Shown: positions 25,885 to 35,363, counted from the stretch's first letter. The stretch: DNA of 64,000 nucleotides from Bacillus sp. WMMC1349 (GCF_013155385.1 NZ_JABJUQ010000007.1:3070501-3134500), one strand, 5' to 3'. Program-made: numbers and translations. Notes: a model not told the origin generated them from the sequence alone.

Positions 25885-26574
25885 TTATTCTAATGCTTTT
25901 TTTACTGCTTGGGCAGCATGGATTACAGTTGTATCAAATATTGGCACATCAGAATCCTCCGAATTTATGAGAGCACCAATTTCTGTACAACCGAGAACGA
26001 TTCCTTCAGCTCCTTGATCAACTAAATGGTTGATGATTTGTTTATATTCATCTTTTGAGGATTGCTGTAAGATCCCTAAACATAACTCTTCAAAAATCAC
26101 GTTATTGACGGTTTCTCTTTCTGATTCGTTTGGGACTAATACCTTGATACCGTTAGATTCTAATCTTGCTTTATAAAAATCTTGTTCCATTGTGTATTTT
26201 GTACCTAATAACCCGACAGTAGCAATGTTTGTTTTTTTGATTTGACTTGCCGTTGCATCAGCAATATGTAAAATAGGTATCGTAATCTTTTCCTCAATAT
26301 GCTCAATGACTTTATGCATTGTATTTGTGCAAATGACGATAAAATCTGCTCCTGCTTTCTGCAATGACTGAGCAACATCACCTAATAATAATCCTGCTTT
26401 TTCCCACTGATCTTCTGCTTGATAACGTTCAATCTCTTCAAAATCAATACTGTACAACAAACATTTTGCTGAATGCAATCCTCCCAATCTAGTTTTTACT
26501 TCTTCGTTCATGATTTGATAGTATTCAACCGTTGATTTCCAACTCATTCCGCCGATAAGCCCGATTGTTTTCAA
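25885..26574 (-). CDS. Aspartate/glutamate racemase family protein (YgeA-like amino acid racemase)
   Basis: 229-residue cofactor-independent racemase fold. The two catalytic cysteines are present: C82 (ICTNTMHK) and C196 (LGCTEIG), with the N-terminal IGLIGGMSWKSTVEYY typical of the YgeA/RacX branch. Substrate cannot be told; members of this branch act on several non-canonical D-amino acids used in peptidoglycan. It lies 58 nt after btuR on the same strand and shares its terminator, an unusual partner for B12 genes. Confidence 0.88.
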   Translation of the reverse strand: MKTIGLIGGMSWKSTVEYYQIMNEEVKTRLGGLHSAKCLLYSIDFEEIERYQAEDQWEKAGLLLGDVAQSLQKAGADFIVICTNTMHKVIEHIEEKITIPILHIADATASQIKKTNIATVGLLGTKYTMEQDFYKARLESNGIKVLVPNESERETVNNVIFEELCLGILQQSSKDEYKQIINHLVDQGAEGIVLGCTEIGALINSEDSDVPIFDTTVIHAAQAVKKALE

Positions 26575-26632
26575 AAGAACTCGACTCCCTTTTCAATCGT
26601 TTTCTTTTATCATACACCTATCATCTGTTATG

Positions 26633-27205
26633 TCAGTACTTTTTTTTCTGTTTAAAAACATTCGCACTTCTTGCATATTCAATATCTTTGATGTTCAGCC
26701 TGAAATTGACCACTCTTGCAGCCGCAAACAAATAATCTGACAGTCTGTTTAAGTAGTGAAGCAATACTTCTCGGGTCTCTGTTGTTTTCATTAATGTTAC
26801 TAGCAGCCGCTCCGCCCGGCGGGCAATTGTTCTGGCAACATGCAAAAATGCCGCTGCGTTTGAACCGCCTGGAAGAATGAATTTTTCAAGCTCAGGCGCT
26901 TCTTCACTGTATACATCAATCCGCTTTTCTAAAAATGTAACAGCTTCTTCTTGAAGTTTCTCATTACTTTTCGGAGACAGATGAGCCAATTCACTTCCAC
27001 AGTCAAACAGTTCATGCTGTATCTTTAAGAGCTCACCTTTGATATCGCTAAAGTTTTTTGAATGAAGTTCAGTGCCAGCAAGACCAATAAAGCTGTTCAG
27101 TTCATCAACTGTTCCATAGCATTCAACCATAAGATCGTCTTTGTCAACACGTCCCCCGATCACATGCGTTTTTCCTTTATCCCCTGTTTTCGTATACAGC
27201 TTCAT
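26633..27205 (-). CDS. btuR: PduO-type cob(I)alamin adenosyltransferase
   Basis: 190-residue enzyme making adenosylcobalamin from cob(I)alamin and ATP. Starts MKLYTKTGDKGKTHVIGGRV, with the ATP-binding TGDKG motif and the ARTIARRAER helix of the PduO family. The ATG overlaps the btuD stop (ATGA). Corresponds to B. subtilis yvqK. Makes imported B12 usable as coenzyme. Confidence 0.92.
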   Translation of the reverse strand: MKLYTKTGDKGKTHVIGGRVDKDDLMVECYGTVDELNSFIGLAGTELHSKNFSDIKGELLKIQHELFDCGSELAHLSPKSNEKLQEEAVTFLEKRIDVYSEEAPELEKFILPGGSNAAAFLHVARTIARRAERLLVTLMKTTETREVLLHYLNRLSDYLFAAARVVNFRLNIKDIEYARSANVFKQKKKY

Positions 27206-28554
27206 GATTCTTTCCCCTTTCTGATCGCTTCTTTTACACATTGATAGACACTCTGGCTGATAAATAAACCAAACGGCGCAGTCTTTAAAGCGCAATCAAA
27301 TGACGCACCACTTCCATCTGCAACAATTAACACATGATCTAACTGACCGGTTGACATATCGTTTGAAAAGGCTTTTATCGCCTCAACCTTGGCTTCAGTC
27401 ACGGTTATGAATGCCTGAACAAAAGCCTGTTCAGATAGTTCCCCATTGATCATTAGCCAAATCGTAATACAATCAGCAGCGGCTATCACAGCGACCAAAA
27501 TTGAAACATGACCTACCGAAACCGGGCGGAAAGCCATATGTTTCGGTTTTGCTGCTGTAAATGTCATACAAACAGAATCTTTTTCAGGGAGTAAACTTTG
27601 AGGATCTTCTTGCAAATCTGGAGTAAACCGGCTGATAAACGTTTGTTTCCAACCAATACCTGCCCCGATAGATGCCGATGATAGAACACGAAGTGGCTTC
27701 TCCGTCTGCAAAACAAGACCTTCAGTGGTTACTTCAAGCAGTTCTGCAAATGGGACTGCTTGATCTGGTTTTTGTTTTCTATCAGGCTCAATCGTGATCT
27801 GCGGATTAGACCGATTTGGATGATCTAATTGTTTAACAACTGTATCATACACATCATTGAGCTTTTTTTCTTGGATTAATTTCTCAGGTGTCTGAAGCTC
27901 CTCAATTTCACCACGTTTGAGCAATAGAATCCGATCACAGTAAAGACTTGCCACATTTACATCATGAAATATACTAATGACCGTAAGCTCCTGTTCAATA
28001 GAAAGCGTTTTGATAAGGTCAAGCAGCTGTTTTTGATAGGAAAGATCTAAAAAATTGGTCGGTTCATCTAGAAGAAGAATGGAAGGCTCCTGTGCTAAAG
28101 CTTGTGCTAAAAAAACACGCTGCTGTTCTCCCCCGCTCAATTCATGGAGGAAACGGCTAGCGAACGAAAGAATACCGGTCTGTTTCATCACTTTTTGGAC
28201 AATTTGCTTGTCTTGTTCAGTTGATTGTCTAAACAACCCTTTTTGATAAGGATATCGTCCGAATAAAACCGTTTCCTGGACGGTAAAAGGAAAAGCTTGC
28301 TCAGTTTTTTGCGGGAGCACAGCCATCATTCGCGCTAAATTTTTTGGATGATAAGAATCAACAGGTTTTCCTGCTAGATGGACAGACCCTTCTGAAGCTA
28401 ACAATGTGCCACATATCATCTTCAAAAGCGTCGTTTTTCCACTTCCATTCGGTCCTAATATTCCAAAAAACTCCCCTTTTGACACGGAAAAATTGATCTG
28501 TTTGACGACATCTGTTCGTCCATAGCCACCAGACATATTACGAACGTCCAACAT
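27202..28554 (-). CDS. btuD: BtuD, cobalamin ABC transporter ATPase with C-terminal CbiZ-like domain
   Basis: 450 residues. ATPase domain 1-250: Walker A GPNGSGKTT, signature LSGGEQQR, Walker B ILLDEPTNFLD. The remaining 190 residues carry ASIGAGIGWKQTFISR and DHVLIVADGSGASFDCALKT, resembling CbiZ (adenosylcobinamide amidohydrolase), which would remodel imported corrinoids. B. subtilis YvrA has a similar extension. ATG 28554 follows GGAGGAA; overlaps btuC by 17 nt. The CbiZ assignment is by motif resemblance. Confidence 0.85.
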   Translation of the reverse strand: MLDVRNMSGGYGRTDVVKQINFSVSKGEFFGILGPNGSGKTTLLKMICGTLLASEGSVHLAGKPVDSYHPKNLARMMAVLPQKTEQAFPFTVQETVLFGRYPYQKGLFRQSTEQDKQIVQKVMKQTGILSFASRFLHELSGGEQQRVFLAQALAQEPSILLLDEPTNFLDLSYQKQLLDLIKTLSIEQELTVISIFHDVNVASLYCDRILLLKRGEIEELQTPEKLIQEKKLNDVYDTVVKQLDHPNRSNPQITIEPDRKQKPDQAVPFAELLEVTTEGLVLQTEKPLRVLSSASIGAGIGWKQTFISRFTPDLQEDPQSLLPEKDSVCMTFTAAKPKHMAFRPVSVGHVSILVAVIAAADCITIWLMINGELSEQAFVQAFITVTEAKVEAIKAFSNDMSTGQLDHVLIVADGSGASFDCALKTAPFGLFISQSVYQCVKEAIRKGKES

Positions 28555-29611
28555 TGTACATTCCTCCACGCTGTCGTTGAATTAATATGATTCCAAATAT
28601 AGGTGCTCCAATTAATGCTGTTATAATTCCGATTGGCAATTCGGATGGCTCAATAATGGTCCGTGCCAATAAATCTGCCAGTACAAGAAAACCAGCACCA
28701 TTTAAAATAGATAGCGGTAATAGATGTCTGTGATCAGTTCCCCATAATAATCGAAGCAGATGTGGTATAACAAGTCCGACAAAACCAATGGTTCCTGAGA
28801 CAGCAACTGCTGCGCCTGTTAAGACAGAACCTGAGACAAGCACAACAATTTTCCGTCTATTGACATCAACACCAAGCTGTCTCGCTTTTTCCTCTCCATA
28901 TGTCATGATGTTTAGTTCTCTCCCATTTAACAACAATCCAATCATTCCGCAAACAAAAAAGGGAAGAAAGAGGAGAACATAGTTCCATCCTCTCATTGAC
29001 ACACTTCCAAGCAGCCAATGGATGATTGGTTTTAAATCGTCTCCTGTTAGGGCAATCATTAAAGAAATGAGCGCACCTAGAAATGAACTCATCATAATAC
29101 CCGTTAAGATCAGTGAGGACAGTGAAAGTGAAGGATGTACCAACCGGGCAAAGAACAAAACGAGCATCATCACAATGACAGCAGATATTACACTTAAAAA
29201 GGGGAGGGTAAAACCGGCAATAACCGGCAGCTGGATGCCAAAAAACAATGTAACAACAGCTCCAACTGCCGCACCTGAAGAGACACCTAATGTGTAAGGA
29301 TCTGCAAGTGGATTTTTCAGCAGTCCTTGAAATCCCGCTCCTGCTACAGCCAGAGCTGCACCAACAAGTGCAGCCAGAATCACTCTTGGAAGCCTGATTT
29401 TCATCATGATATTCACTTCTGTTTGATCGACCGTGATTCCTTGAATACCAAACCATTCATGCATAAAAATCTTAAGTATAGCAGGAATGGGAATCTCCAA
29501 AGATCCAATAGAGATTCCCAACAGAATAGCGACCATCAGCATGATCACACTGATTAAATAAGCGATCGGCCGGTTATTTCTTAAAAACGTCAGGGTAAAT
29601 GGTTTTCGCAA
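28538..29611 (-). CDS. btuC: BtuC, cobalamin ABC transporter permease
   Basis: 357-residue FecCD/BtuC-family permease with about ten membrane helices. Family signatures LPRVILAALVGAALAVAGAG and PLADPYTLGVSSGAAVGA, and C-terminal LPIGIITALIGAPIFGIILI. It starts at TTG 29611, inside the last codons of btuF (38-nt overlap), so translation is coupled. Corresponds to yvrB. Confidence 0.88.
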   Translation of the reverse strand: MRKPFTLTFLRNNRPIAYLISVIMLMVAILLGISIGSLEIPIPAILKIFMHEWFGIQGITVDQTEVNIMMKIRLPRVILAALVGAALAVAGAGFQGLLKNPLADPYTLGVSSGAAVGAVVTLFFGIQLPVIAGFTLPFLSVISAVIVMMLVLFFARLVHPSLSLSSLILTGIMMSSFLGALISLMIALTGDDLKPIIHWLLGSVSMRGWNYVLLFLPFFVCGMIGLLLNGRELNIMTYGEEKARQLGVDVNRRKIVVLVSGSVLTGAAVAVSGTIGFVGLVIPHLLRLLWGTDHRHLLPLSILNGAGFLVLADLLARTIIEPSELPIGIITALIGAPIFGIILIQRQRGGMYNVGRS

Positions 29612-30530
29612 GCTCTTCGACCCCTTTAATTAACCTTGGCCCGGGACGAGACACAAGGTCTTGATCCACGTTAAAGACTTGTTTATTTTTAATAGCATTG
29701 ACAGTACTCCAACCGCTTCGTTTTTTTATCTCCTCAACAGATGCAGCACCGGTTGTTGTGATGATGACATCAGGATTCAACTTCACAATCGCCTCTTCTG
29801 TCATCTTTGACCAGCCTTTTTGAGCTGATGCCGCGTTCTTTGCATGGATCACTTCTAGCATTTCATGCATAAATGTACCTTTTCCTGTCGTAAAAATCTC
29901 AGGAGCAGGAGATACTTGAACAAAAACCTTTTTTTGTTGATCTGCAGAAATTCCCTCAGATTTTTTTTGAATCGCTGCTAGATCAGATTTCATACTTTTT
30001 ACAAGGTCTGTCGCCGCCTGTTTAGTGCCTGTTGCCTTTCCAATCAGTTCTATTGATTGATATGTTTCTTCAAAAGATGTAGCATCATTCACAATAACCA
30101 CCGTAATTCCTGCATCCCGCAACTGGTTCAAACCTTCTTTAGCATTTTGCATTGATGATGCATGAGCCAAGACTAAATCAGGTTTTAAAGAAATAATTTT
30201 CTCAGTATTAAATTCCATGCTGCCAATCTTTTCAACTTTTTCAACTTCTTTTGGATATGTATCTAAGTCCGTTACACCGACTACTTTTTTTCCCAGTCCC
30301 AGTGCATATGTAATTTCTGTATTGCTCGGCATTAAAGAAACAATTCTTTTCGGTTCTTTTTCAATTTTAATTTCTTTTCTTGAAGCATCTTTTATGCTGA
30401 CCGGAAAAGCAGTTTCGGCTGTCTTTTCTTGAGTCTTCTGCGTTTCAGTCGGGGCATCTGCTTGTCCGCATCCACCAAGAATGCCAATTGCTAAAAACAG
30501 TGAAAATAATAAACCAACAAACCTCTTCAT
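29574..30530 (-). CDS. btuF: BtuF, cobalamin-binding lipoprotein
   Basis: 318-residue extracellular binding protein. Signal peptide with lipobox LGGC; FecB/BtuF fold with EPKRIVSLMPSNTEITYALG and NTEKIISLKPDLVLAH. Start ATG 30530 follows AAAGGAGGA; the upstream in-frame GTG lies in the leader terminator. Corresponds to yvrC. First gene of btuFCDR-racemase, with an attenuator-like leader rather than a recognisable cobalamin riboswitch. Confidence 0.88.
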   Translation of the reverse strand: MKRFVGLLFSLFLAIGILGGCGQADAPTETQKTQEKTAETAFPVSIKDASRKEIKIEKEPKRIVSLMPSNTEITYALGLGKKVVGVTDLDTYPKEVEKVEKIGSMEFNTEKIISLKPDLVLAHASSMQNAKEGLNQLRDAGITVVIVNDATSFEETYQSIELIGKATGTKQAATDLVKSMKSDLAAIQKKSEGISADQQKKVFVQVSPAPEIFTTGKGTFMHEMLEVIHAKNAASAQKGWSKMTEEAIVKLNPDVIITTTGAASVEEIKKRSGWSTVNAIKNKQVFNVDQDLVSRPGPRLIKGVEELAKTIYPDVFKK

Positions 30531-30637
30531 TAAGATTCCTCCTTTGGATAAAATAAAAAACACCTTTACTCTGAGTAAAGATGCAGACGCACTCTCAGCT
30601 ATTCACACCTACTATACCTTTTTTCGGAATTATTATA
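30531..30637 (-). promoter_or_regulatory. btuF leader with -10 element and a terminator hairpin (attenuator candidate)
   Basis: A TATAAT at 30637-30632 gives a transcript start near 30625. The leader contains CTTTACTC/GAGTAAAG (30580-30564), a hairpin followed by GTGTTTTTTATTTT just before the ribosome site. Upstream CTGAG (30597-30593) can pair with CTCAG in the hairpin as an alternative fold. No B12-box or other conserved cobalamin riboswitch element was seen. Regulation is inferred. Confidence 0.5.
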
Positions 30638-30674
30638 CTATAACTGTTTCGTGCTGTATATGCGTGATCAAAGA

Positions 30675-30824
30675 GGTGGTGTCCTGAAAGTCGTATGGAT
30701 AAATAAAAATTGGGGAATTTGCTCGCTTTCCGCGGGCGATCCGCGAGCCTCCTCGCAGCTGTTTCCGCAGGAGTCTCGCAATTCCCCCTGATTTATGTTG
30801 AAAAAGGACTTTTTAGATAGCTCC
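30675..30824. repeat. Family A repeat, copy 3 (forward)
   Basis: 150 bp from GGTGGTGTCCTGAAAGTCG to TTTTTAGATAGCTCC, ending 11 nt from the yvrG stop and lying upstream of the btuF promoter. Shortened core (CCTCCTCGCAGCTGTTTCC). Confidence 0.9.
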
Positions 30825-30835
30825 GACTGATGAAA

Positions 30836-32581
30836 CTAGCTTTGTTTCTTAAACTCCATCGTAATATCCGTTCCTTCCCCGGTTCTGCTGTCAACCTCGA
30901 TAGATCCGTCATGAAGGTGGACAAGCTCAAGAGCAATGGCCAAACCTAGCCCGCTCCCTTCGGTTGAATCTGTAGTATGTGTTCCCCTGTAATAACGGTT
31001 AAATAAATTAGAAACGGTTTTCGAATCCATCCCAATTCCATTGTCCTGAATCCGAAGTATGACATACTGCTGCGTTTCTTCAAGTGAAATTTTGATTTTC
31101 GTGCCTTTTTGATTATGTTTAACCGCATTGGCAAGGAGGTTTTCCAAAATCCGTCTAAACCACCCCTGATCAATTGAAAACTCAGTATCTTCACATTGAT
31201 AAACAAAAGACACATCATAGCCTTCAGAAAACGGGTAGCGGTTAAATTCCTCTACAAAGCGCGTTAAAAACGGCACTAATCTGACAGTTTTCCGTTTAAT
31301 TGGAAGTGCTGCATTTTTTAATCGATACGTTAAATTTAGATCTTCGATTAACTGTGACATGTAACTTGATTTTTCTTTCATCACTTGACCGATTTCACTA
31401 ATTTCTTCTTTTGTCCAATCGTATTGGGGAGATTCAAGCATCATGCTGTACCCATAGATTGTGCTCAGCGGTGTTTTTAAGTCATGTGATAGCCCTGCGA
31501 TCCATTCTTCTCTCGTCGTCTGGATTTTTTTGCGATTTTGTTCATTTTCCTTTAATGTTTCAGTCAATTGCTCCATCGAATCGAATACTTCAGTAAACAG
31601 TCGGTAAGGCTGTTTTCTTTTCCTTTTTTTATTCATGCTTTTCGGCCAGCCTTTTCGGTTCTTCGGCTCTTCAAAATGCCCTTTAGATAGATTGACAATC
31701 CATTTAATCGTATGGATGATTGGCATACCAAATCGGAACGAGTACCAGAGTGTCATTCCTATCATAAATAAGAGTAAACTGCCGATGACGATCAGAACAA
31801 CTTTTAAAGCCAAGCCAATCATTGAACGATTGAATTCATGATCAGGGTTAAATATTGGATTTGCCGTCGCTGTGACAATCCATTCTGTATCACTTACACG
31901 TTGATATGAAAACTCATGTGCATAATTCCATGGTTTTGATTCATATTTTAGGAGCTCTAATTCATTAATGCCTTCACTATAATCAATATTCGCATTTAAG
32001 GAGTCTATTAGCTGACCTTTTATATTAAACACATATACAGATCCCTTGTTTTCTTTAATGAATTGAAGAGAGCTTTTTTTGTAAGAAGACAGTGTCTTGA
32101 CATCTTTTTCTTCTCTCAGTAAATGAGACAAAATTTTATCGCTTTTAGATTCCCATCCAAACAGAATGATATAGTCATGATCATTAAAATTTGCCGACCA
32201 ATAATTCACTTTGTAATCTTTAACTTTCTTGTTTTCAAAGACGGTGAGCAGTTCTTCTCTCTGATATTTTTTTTGAATGTCATGAGGAAGGTGATAAGAA
32301 TAGACGGTTTCTTCTTGCTTATTTAAGATCTGCAACCAGCCATCTTGCTTATTAATTGCTGTTTTTAAAATATCTTCCATTTGCCAATTGCCATCATCAT
32401 CAATAGAGATCCATGATTCAAACGTGTCTGAATTAGCTTTCGCCAAACCTGCATCAGCTTCACTCTGACTAAAGCGTAATGTAAAGAAAATGAGAGATAA
32501 GGATAAAACAGCAAGAACAAGCAATAATATAATGAAGATCTGGCCGACAAAATGAATAATTAACTTTCCCCTAAGCTTCAT
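30836..32581 (-). CDS. yvrG: YvrG-like sensor histidine kinase
   Basis: 581-residue kinase with two membrane segments (about 10-34 and 257-281) enclosing a large extracellular sensor of about 220 residues. HAMP region about 282-350 with an insert rich in Lys/Arg, phosphoacceptor H366 (GLSHDLKTPLS), N-box ENLLANAVKHN, and GSGLGLAIA. The size (YvrG about 580) and the location next to the yvrABC/btu genes support the name. B. subtilis YvrGHb influences cell-surface genes. Overlaps yvrH by 4 nt. Confidence 0.82.
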   Translation of the reverse strand: MKLRGKLIIHFVGQIFIILLLVLAVLSLSLIFFTLRFSQSEADAGLAKANSDTFESWISIDDDGNWQMEDILKTAINKQDGWLQILNKQEETVYSYHLPHDIQKKYQREELLTVFENKKVKDYKVNYWSANFNDHDYIILFGWESKSDKILSHLLREEKDVKTLSSYKKSSLQFIKENKGSVYVFNIKGQLIDSLNANIDYSEGINELELLKYESKPWNYAHEFSYQRVSDTEWIVTATANPIFNPDHEFNRSMIGLALKVVLIVIGSLLLFMIGMTLWYSFRFGMPIIHTIKWIVNLSKGHFEEPKNRKGWPKSMNKKRKRKQPYRLFTEVFDSMEQLTETLKENEQNRKKIQTTREEWIAGLSHDLKTPLSTIYGYSMMLESPQYDWTKEEISEIGQVMKEKSSYMSQLIEDLNLTYRLKNAALPIKRKTVRLVPFLTRFVEEFNRYPFSEGYDVSFVYQCEDTEFSIDQGWFRRILENLLANAVKHNQKGTKIKISLEETQQYVILRIQDNGIGMDSKTVSNLFNRYYRGTHTTDSTEGSGLGLAIALELVHLHDGSIEVDSRTGEGTDITMEFKKQS

Positions 32582-33303
32582 CTCCTAATCTCTTTTCTTG
32601 CCATAATAGGAATAAATTTGTATCCTAATCCGCGGATTGTCACAATGTAATCAGGATTACTCGGGTCTTTTTCAATTTTTTCTCTTAATTTTCGAATATG
32701 GACCATGACAGTGTTACTGTCACCATATGAAGGAACTCCCCATACATTTTCGTAGATTTGGTCTTTTGAGAGTACGATGTTTGGATGGTCACAAAAGTAT
32801 TGTAGAAGCTGGAGCAACTGTGCTGAACATCCGACAATTTCTCCGTCAACAACTAGCTCAGCAAAGTCTGGATAAAACGTAAAGCGCTCATATTCATATG
32901 ATGTTTTTACCGCTATAGCCTCGTCTTTTTCCTGATAAGTCCTTTTTAAATGTGCCCTGATTCTAGCAATCAACTCAAGCGGATTAAAAGGTTTTGTAAT
33001 ATAGTCATCCGCTCCACAATCAAATCCAGATAATTTATCAAGATCGGATGTTTTTGCGGTCAGAAAAAAGATCGGTGCATTTGTAAAACGGCGAATGTGA
33101 GGGGAAACTTCAAAACCGGTCTGTCCCGGCATCATGACATCGAGAAGAATTAAATCTATGGTTTCCTTTTTTACGATTTCTAAAGCTTCTTCAGAACGAT
33201 TTGCCGTTAATATTTGAGTGAAACCTTCTTTCTTGAGGACACGCCTTACCATTTGAACAATCGCATCTTCATCATCAACAATTAAAATCCTTGCTTTCTC
33301 CAC
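32578..33303 (-). CDS. yvrH: YvrH-like response regulator
   Basis: 241-residue OmpR-family regulator. Receiver with D55 (LILLDVMMPG) and TKPF; winged helix ending TIRGLGYKFIP. Start MEKARILIVDDED. First gene of the yvrHG pair (yvrHb in B. subtilis). Family A copy 4 lies upstream, about 100 nt before the start. Confidence 0.83.
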   Translation of the reverse strand: MEKARILIVDDEDAIVQMVRRVLKKEGFTQILTANRSEEALEIVKKETIDLILLDVMMPGQTGFEVSPHIRRFTNAPIFFLTAKTSDLDKLSGFDCGADDYITKPFNPLELIARIRAHLKRTYQEKDEAIAVKTSYEYERFTFYPDFAELVVDGEIVGCSAQLLQLLQYFCDHPNIVLSKDQIYENVWGVPSYGDSNTVMVHIRKLREKIEKDPSNPDYIVTIRGLGYKFIPIMARKEIRR

Positions 33304-33402
33304 TCTATTCTTTCCTTTCTTTCTATTTCTTTTTGTCTATCATCCATCATCTTACCATCAATTTTATTGATAGCCATTATTTTTAGTAAAAAAAAATAAA
33401 AG

Positions 33403-33516
33403 AAGGTGTCCTGAAAATAGTGTGGATAAATAAAAATTGGGGAATTTGCTCGCTTTCCGCGGGCTGTTCCCGCAGAATTCTAACCAATTCTTCCTGATGA
33501 CTTTTTAGAAAGCTCC
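33403..33516. repeat. Family A repeat, copy 4 (forward, degraded)
   Basis: 114 bp, from AGGTGTCCTGAAAATAGTG to CTTTTTAGAAAGCTCC. Lost most of the core and much of the right arm (CCAATTCTTCCTGATGA). Its right end lies 9 nt after the stop of the minus-strand ATPase gene. Confidence 0.85.
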
Positions 33517-33525
33517 AGCCAATTG

Positions 33526-34326
33526 CTAGTTTGTTACCATATCCCTTTGGATAAGATCATAGGTCAAACATACCGGTTTACCTGTATGCGGATCTTCTAC
33601 GATGACCGCATCAATTTGAAAAACTTTTTTCAAAACTTCTTTTTTCATCACTTCATGCGGTGTTCCCTCTTGTATAATTGTGCCACCATTTAATGCGACC
33701 ATATGATGTGCAAAACGAGCTGCATGATTCAAGTCATGGATGACCATCAAAATTGTTCGCCCTTCATCTCGGTTGAGTTTTTCTAAAAGCTTGAGAATTT
33801 CCAGTTGATGAGCCAAATCCAAATAGGTTGTTGGTTCATCAAGCAGCAATAATTCTGTCTCTTGAGCAAGCGCCATGGCAATCCAAACGCGTTGGCGTTG
33901 TCCACCCGAAAGAGCTTCAAGCGGCCGATTATAAAATGCCTCTACTCCAGTGACATGAAGCGACCATTCAATCATACGCCGGTCTTCTGCCGATAGTCTG
34001 CCCATTCCTTTTTGATGTGGAAAGCGACCATATGAAACAAGTTCATATACAGTCAGACCACCTGGTGCCTCAGGTGTTTGCGGCAAGATCGCCAGCTGTT
34101 TGGCAATCGCTTTTGTCGACATTTGTTGGATAGCCTTTCCATTTAAGTAAACGGCTCCTGTCTTTGAACGATGAATTCTCGCTGCAGTTTTTAAAATTGT
34201 TGATTTCCCACAGCCATTTGGACCGATTAATGTCGTAATTTTCCCTTTAGGAATCTCAAGATTTAAGTTTTCGACAATCAGTTGCTCGCCGTAGGCAATA
34301 CCGAGTTCATTTGTTGAAAGAGACAT
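33526..34326 (-). CDS. Second siderophore ABC transporter ATPase
   Basis: 266-residue FecE-type ATPase closely resembling the YusV-like one at 5729-6547. Walker A GPNGCGKST, signature LSGGQRQRVWIAMALAQE, Walker B LLLDEPTTYLDLAHQ, switch MVIHDLN. Start MSLSTNELGIAYGEQL, with AAGGGTGG upstream. Third gene of a Fur-box operon with two permeases. A paralogue of yusV or a FhuC-like partner. Confidence 0.88.
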   Translation of the reverse strand: MSLSTNELGIAYGEQLIVENLNLEIPKGKITTLIGPNGCGKSTILKTAARIHRSKTGAVYLNGKAIQQMSTKAIAKQLAILPQTPEAPGGLTVYELVSYGRFPHQKGMGRLSAEDRRMIEWSLHVTGVEAFYNRPLEALSGGQRQRVWIAMALAQETELLLLDEPTTYLDLAHQLEILKLLEKLNRDEGRTILMVIHDLNHAARFAHHMVALNGGTIIQEGTPHEVMKKEVLKKVFQIDAVIVEDPHTGKPVCLTYDLIQRDMVTN

Positions 34327-34343
34327 TTTACCACCCTTCCTTT

Positions 34344-35363
34344 CTACTTTGTTTTCATCAGCAAATAGATAAAATACGGCGCCCCTAACACAGAAATAAC
34401 GAGCCCTACAGGAATTTCTGAAGGTGCCAAAATCATTCGTCCGATCAGGTCAGCCAGCAAAAAGAGCAATGCTCCTATAAGTGCTGCTGTTGGAATCAAA
34501 AACTGATGTTTTGGTCCAACGAGCCTTCTCGCAATATGTGGAGCAACAAGCCCGAGAAAGGTGATATTACCCGCCGCTGCTACAGAGGCACCACTAAGAG
34601 CAGCAGCTGATAGAAGCAAGATAGCCCGTTCTTTTTCAACAGCCGTTCCAAGGCCGGTTGCAATCTGATCCCCTAAACTTAGGATATTCAAATAACGAGC
34701 TTTATAGATGATAAATGGAATAAGGACAATAATCCATGGAAAAACTGCCATAGCGATGTTCCAGTTCGCATTCCAAATATTCCCCGACAGCCAGACGGTC
34801 GCTTGCATAAAATCGTTTGGGTCCATCTTTAGCTGCAACATTAAGACTGCCGCAGCAAATGCTGCATTCACTCCAATACCAACTAAAACAAGGCGAACCG
34901 GATTCAGCCCTTTTTTCCAAGCCAGAAAATAGATTAAAGCAATCGCAAAACAAGCTCCCAAAAATGCAAATATCGGCAAAGAGAACACCAAGTTCGATTG
35001 CAAATGATTGAGAGACCCTTGAAAAAAGAAAATAAATAGTACAACGGCAAAACTTGCACCAGAGTTGATTCCTAGAATCCCTGGATCGGCTAGATCATTT
35101 TGTGAAACACCTTGCCAGACAGCACCAGCAACTGCAATTCCAGCCCCTACCAGAATGGCTACTGCCATACGTGGTAGACGGAATTCAAACAAGACAAGTG
35201 CATCTTGTGCTGTCCCCAGTCCAACAAACGTTTTTAACGTATCGATCGGAGCGATTCGAATTTCACCCGTATTGAGACTTATTAAAAATATCATAACCAT
35301 CAATACTGTGATAAGACCCATGATCATGAGGGTACGGTTCATTTTTTTCTTCAGCATCCCCAT
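34344..35363 (-). CDS. Siderophore ABC permease (FeuC/FhuG-like)
   Basis: 339-residue FecCD permease with about ten helices. Segments such as LADPGILGINSGA, KMDPNDFMQATVWLSGNIWN and PSEIPVGLVISVLGAPYFIYLL resemble B. subtilis FeuC. Its ATG shares one base with the stop of the preceding permease (TAATG). Likely ferric-siderophore import; the exact siderophore is not determinable. No binding protein gene accompanies it. Confidence 0.85.
   Translation of the reverse strand: MGMLKKKMNRTLMIMGLITVLMVMIFLISLNTGEIRIAPIDTLKTFVGLGTAQDALVLFEFRLPRMAVAILVGAGIAVAGAVWQGVSQNDLADPGILGINSGASFAVVLFIFFFQGSLNHLQSNLVFSLPIFAFLGACFAIALIYFLAWKKGLNPVRLVLVGIGVNAAFAAAVLMLQLKMDPNDFMQATVWLSGNIWNANWNIAMAVFPWIIVLIPFIIYKARYLNILSLGDQIATGLGTAVEKERAILLLSAAALSGASVAAAGNITFLGLVAPHIARRLVGPKHQFLIPTAALIGALLFLLADLIGRMILAPSEIPVGLVISVLGAPYFIYLLMKTK

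Noticed and set aside
30531..30660. Cobalamin riboswitch before btuF
   Set aside because: No B12-box or other conserved segments found, and the leader is too short for the usual aptamer.
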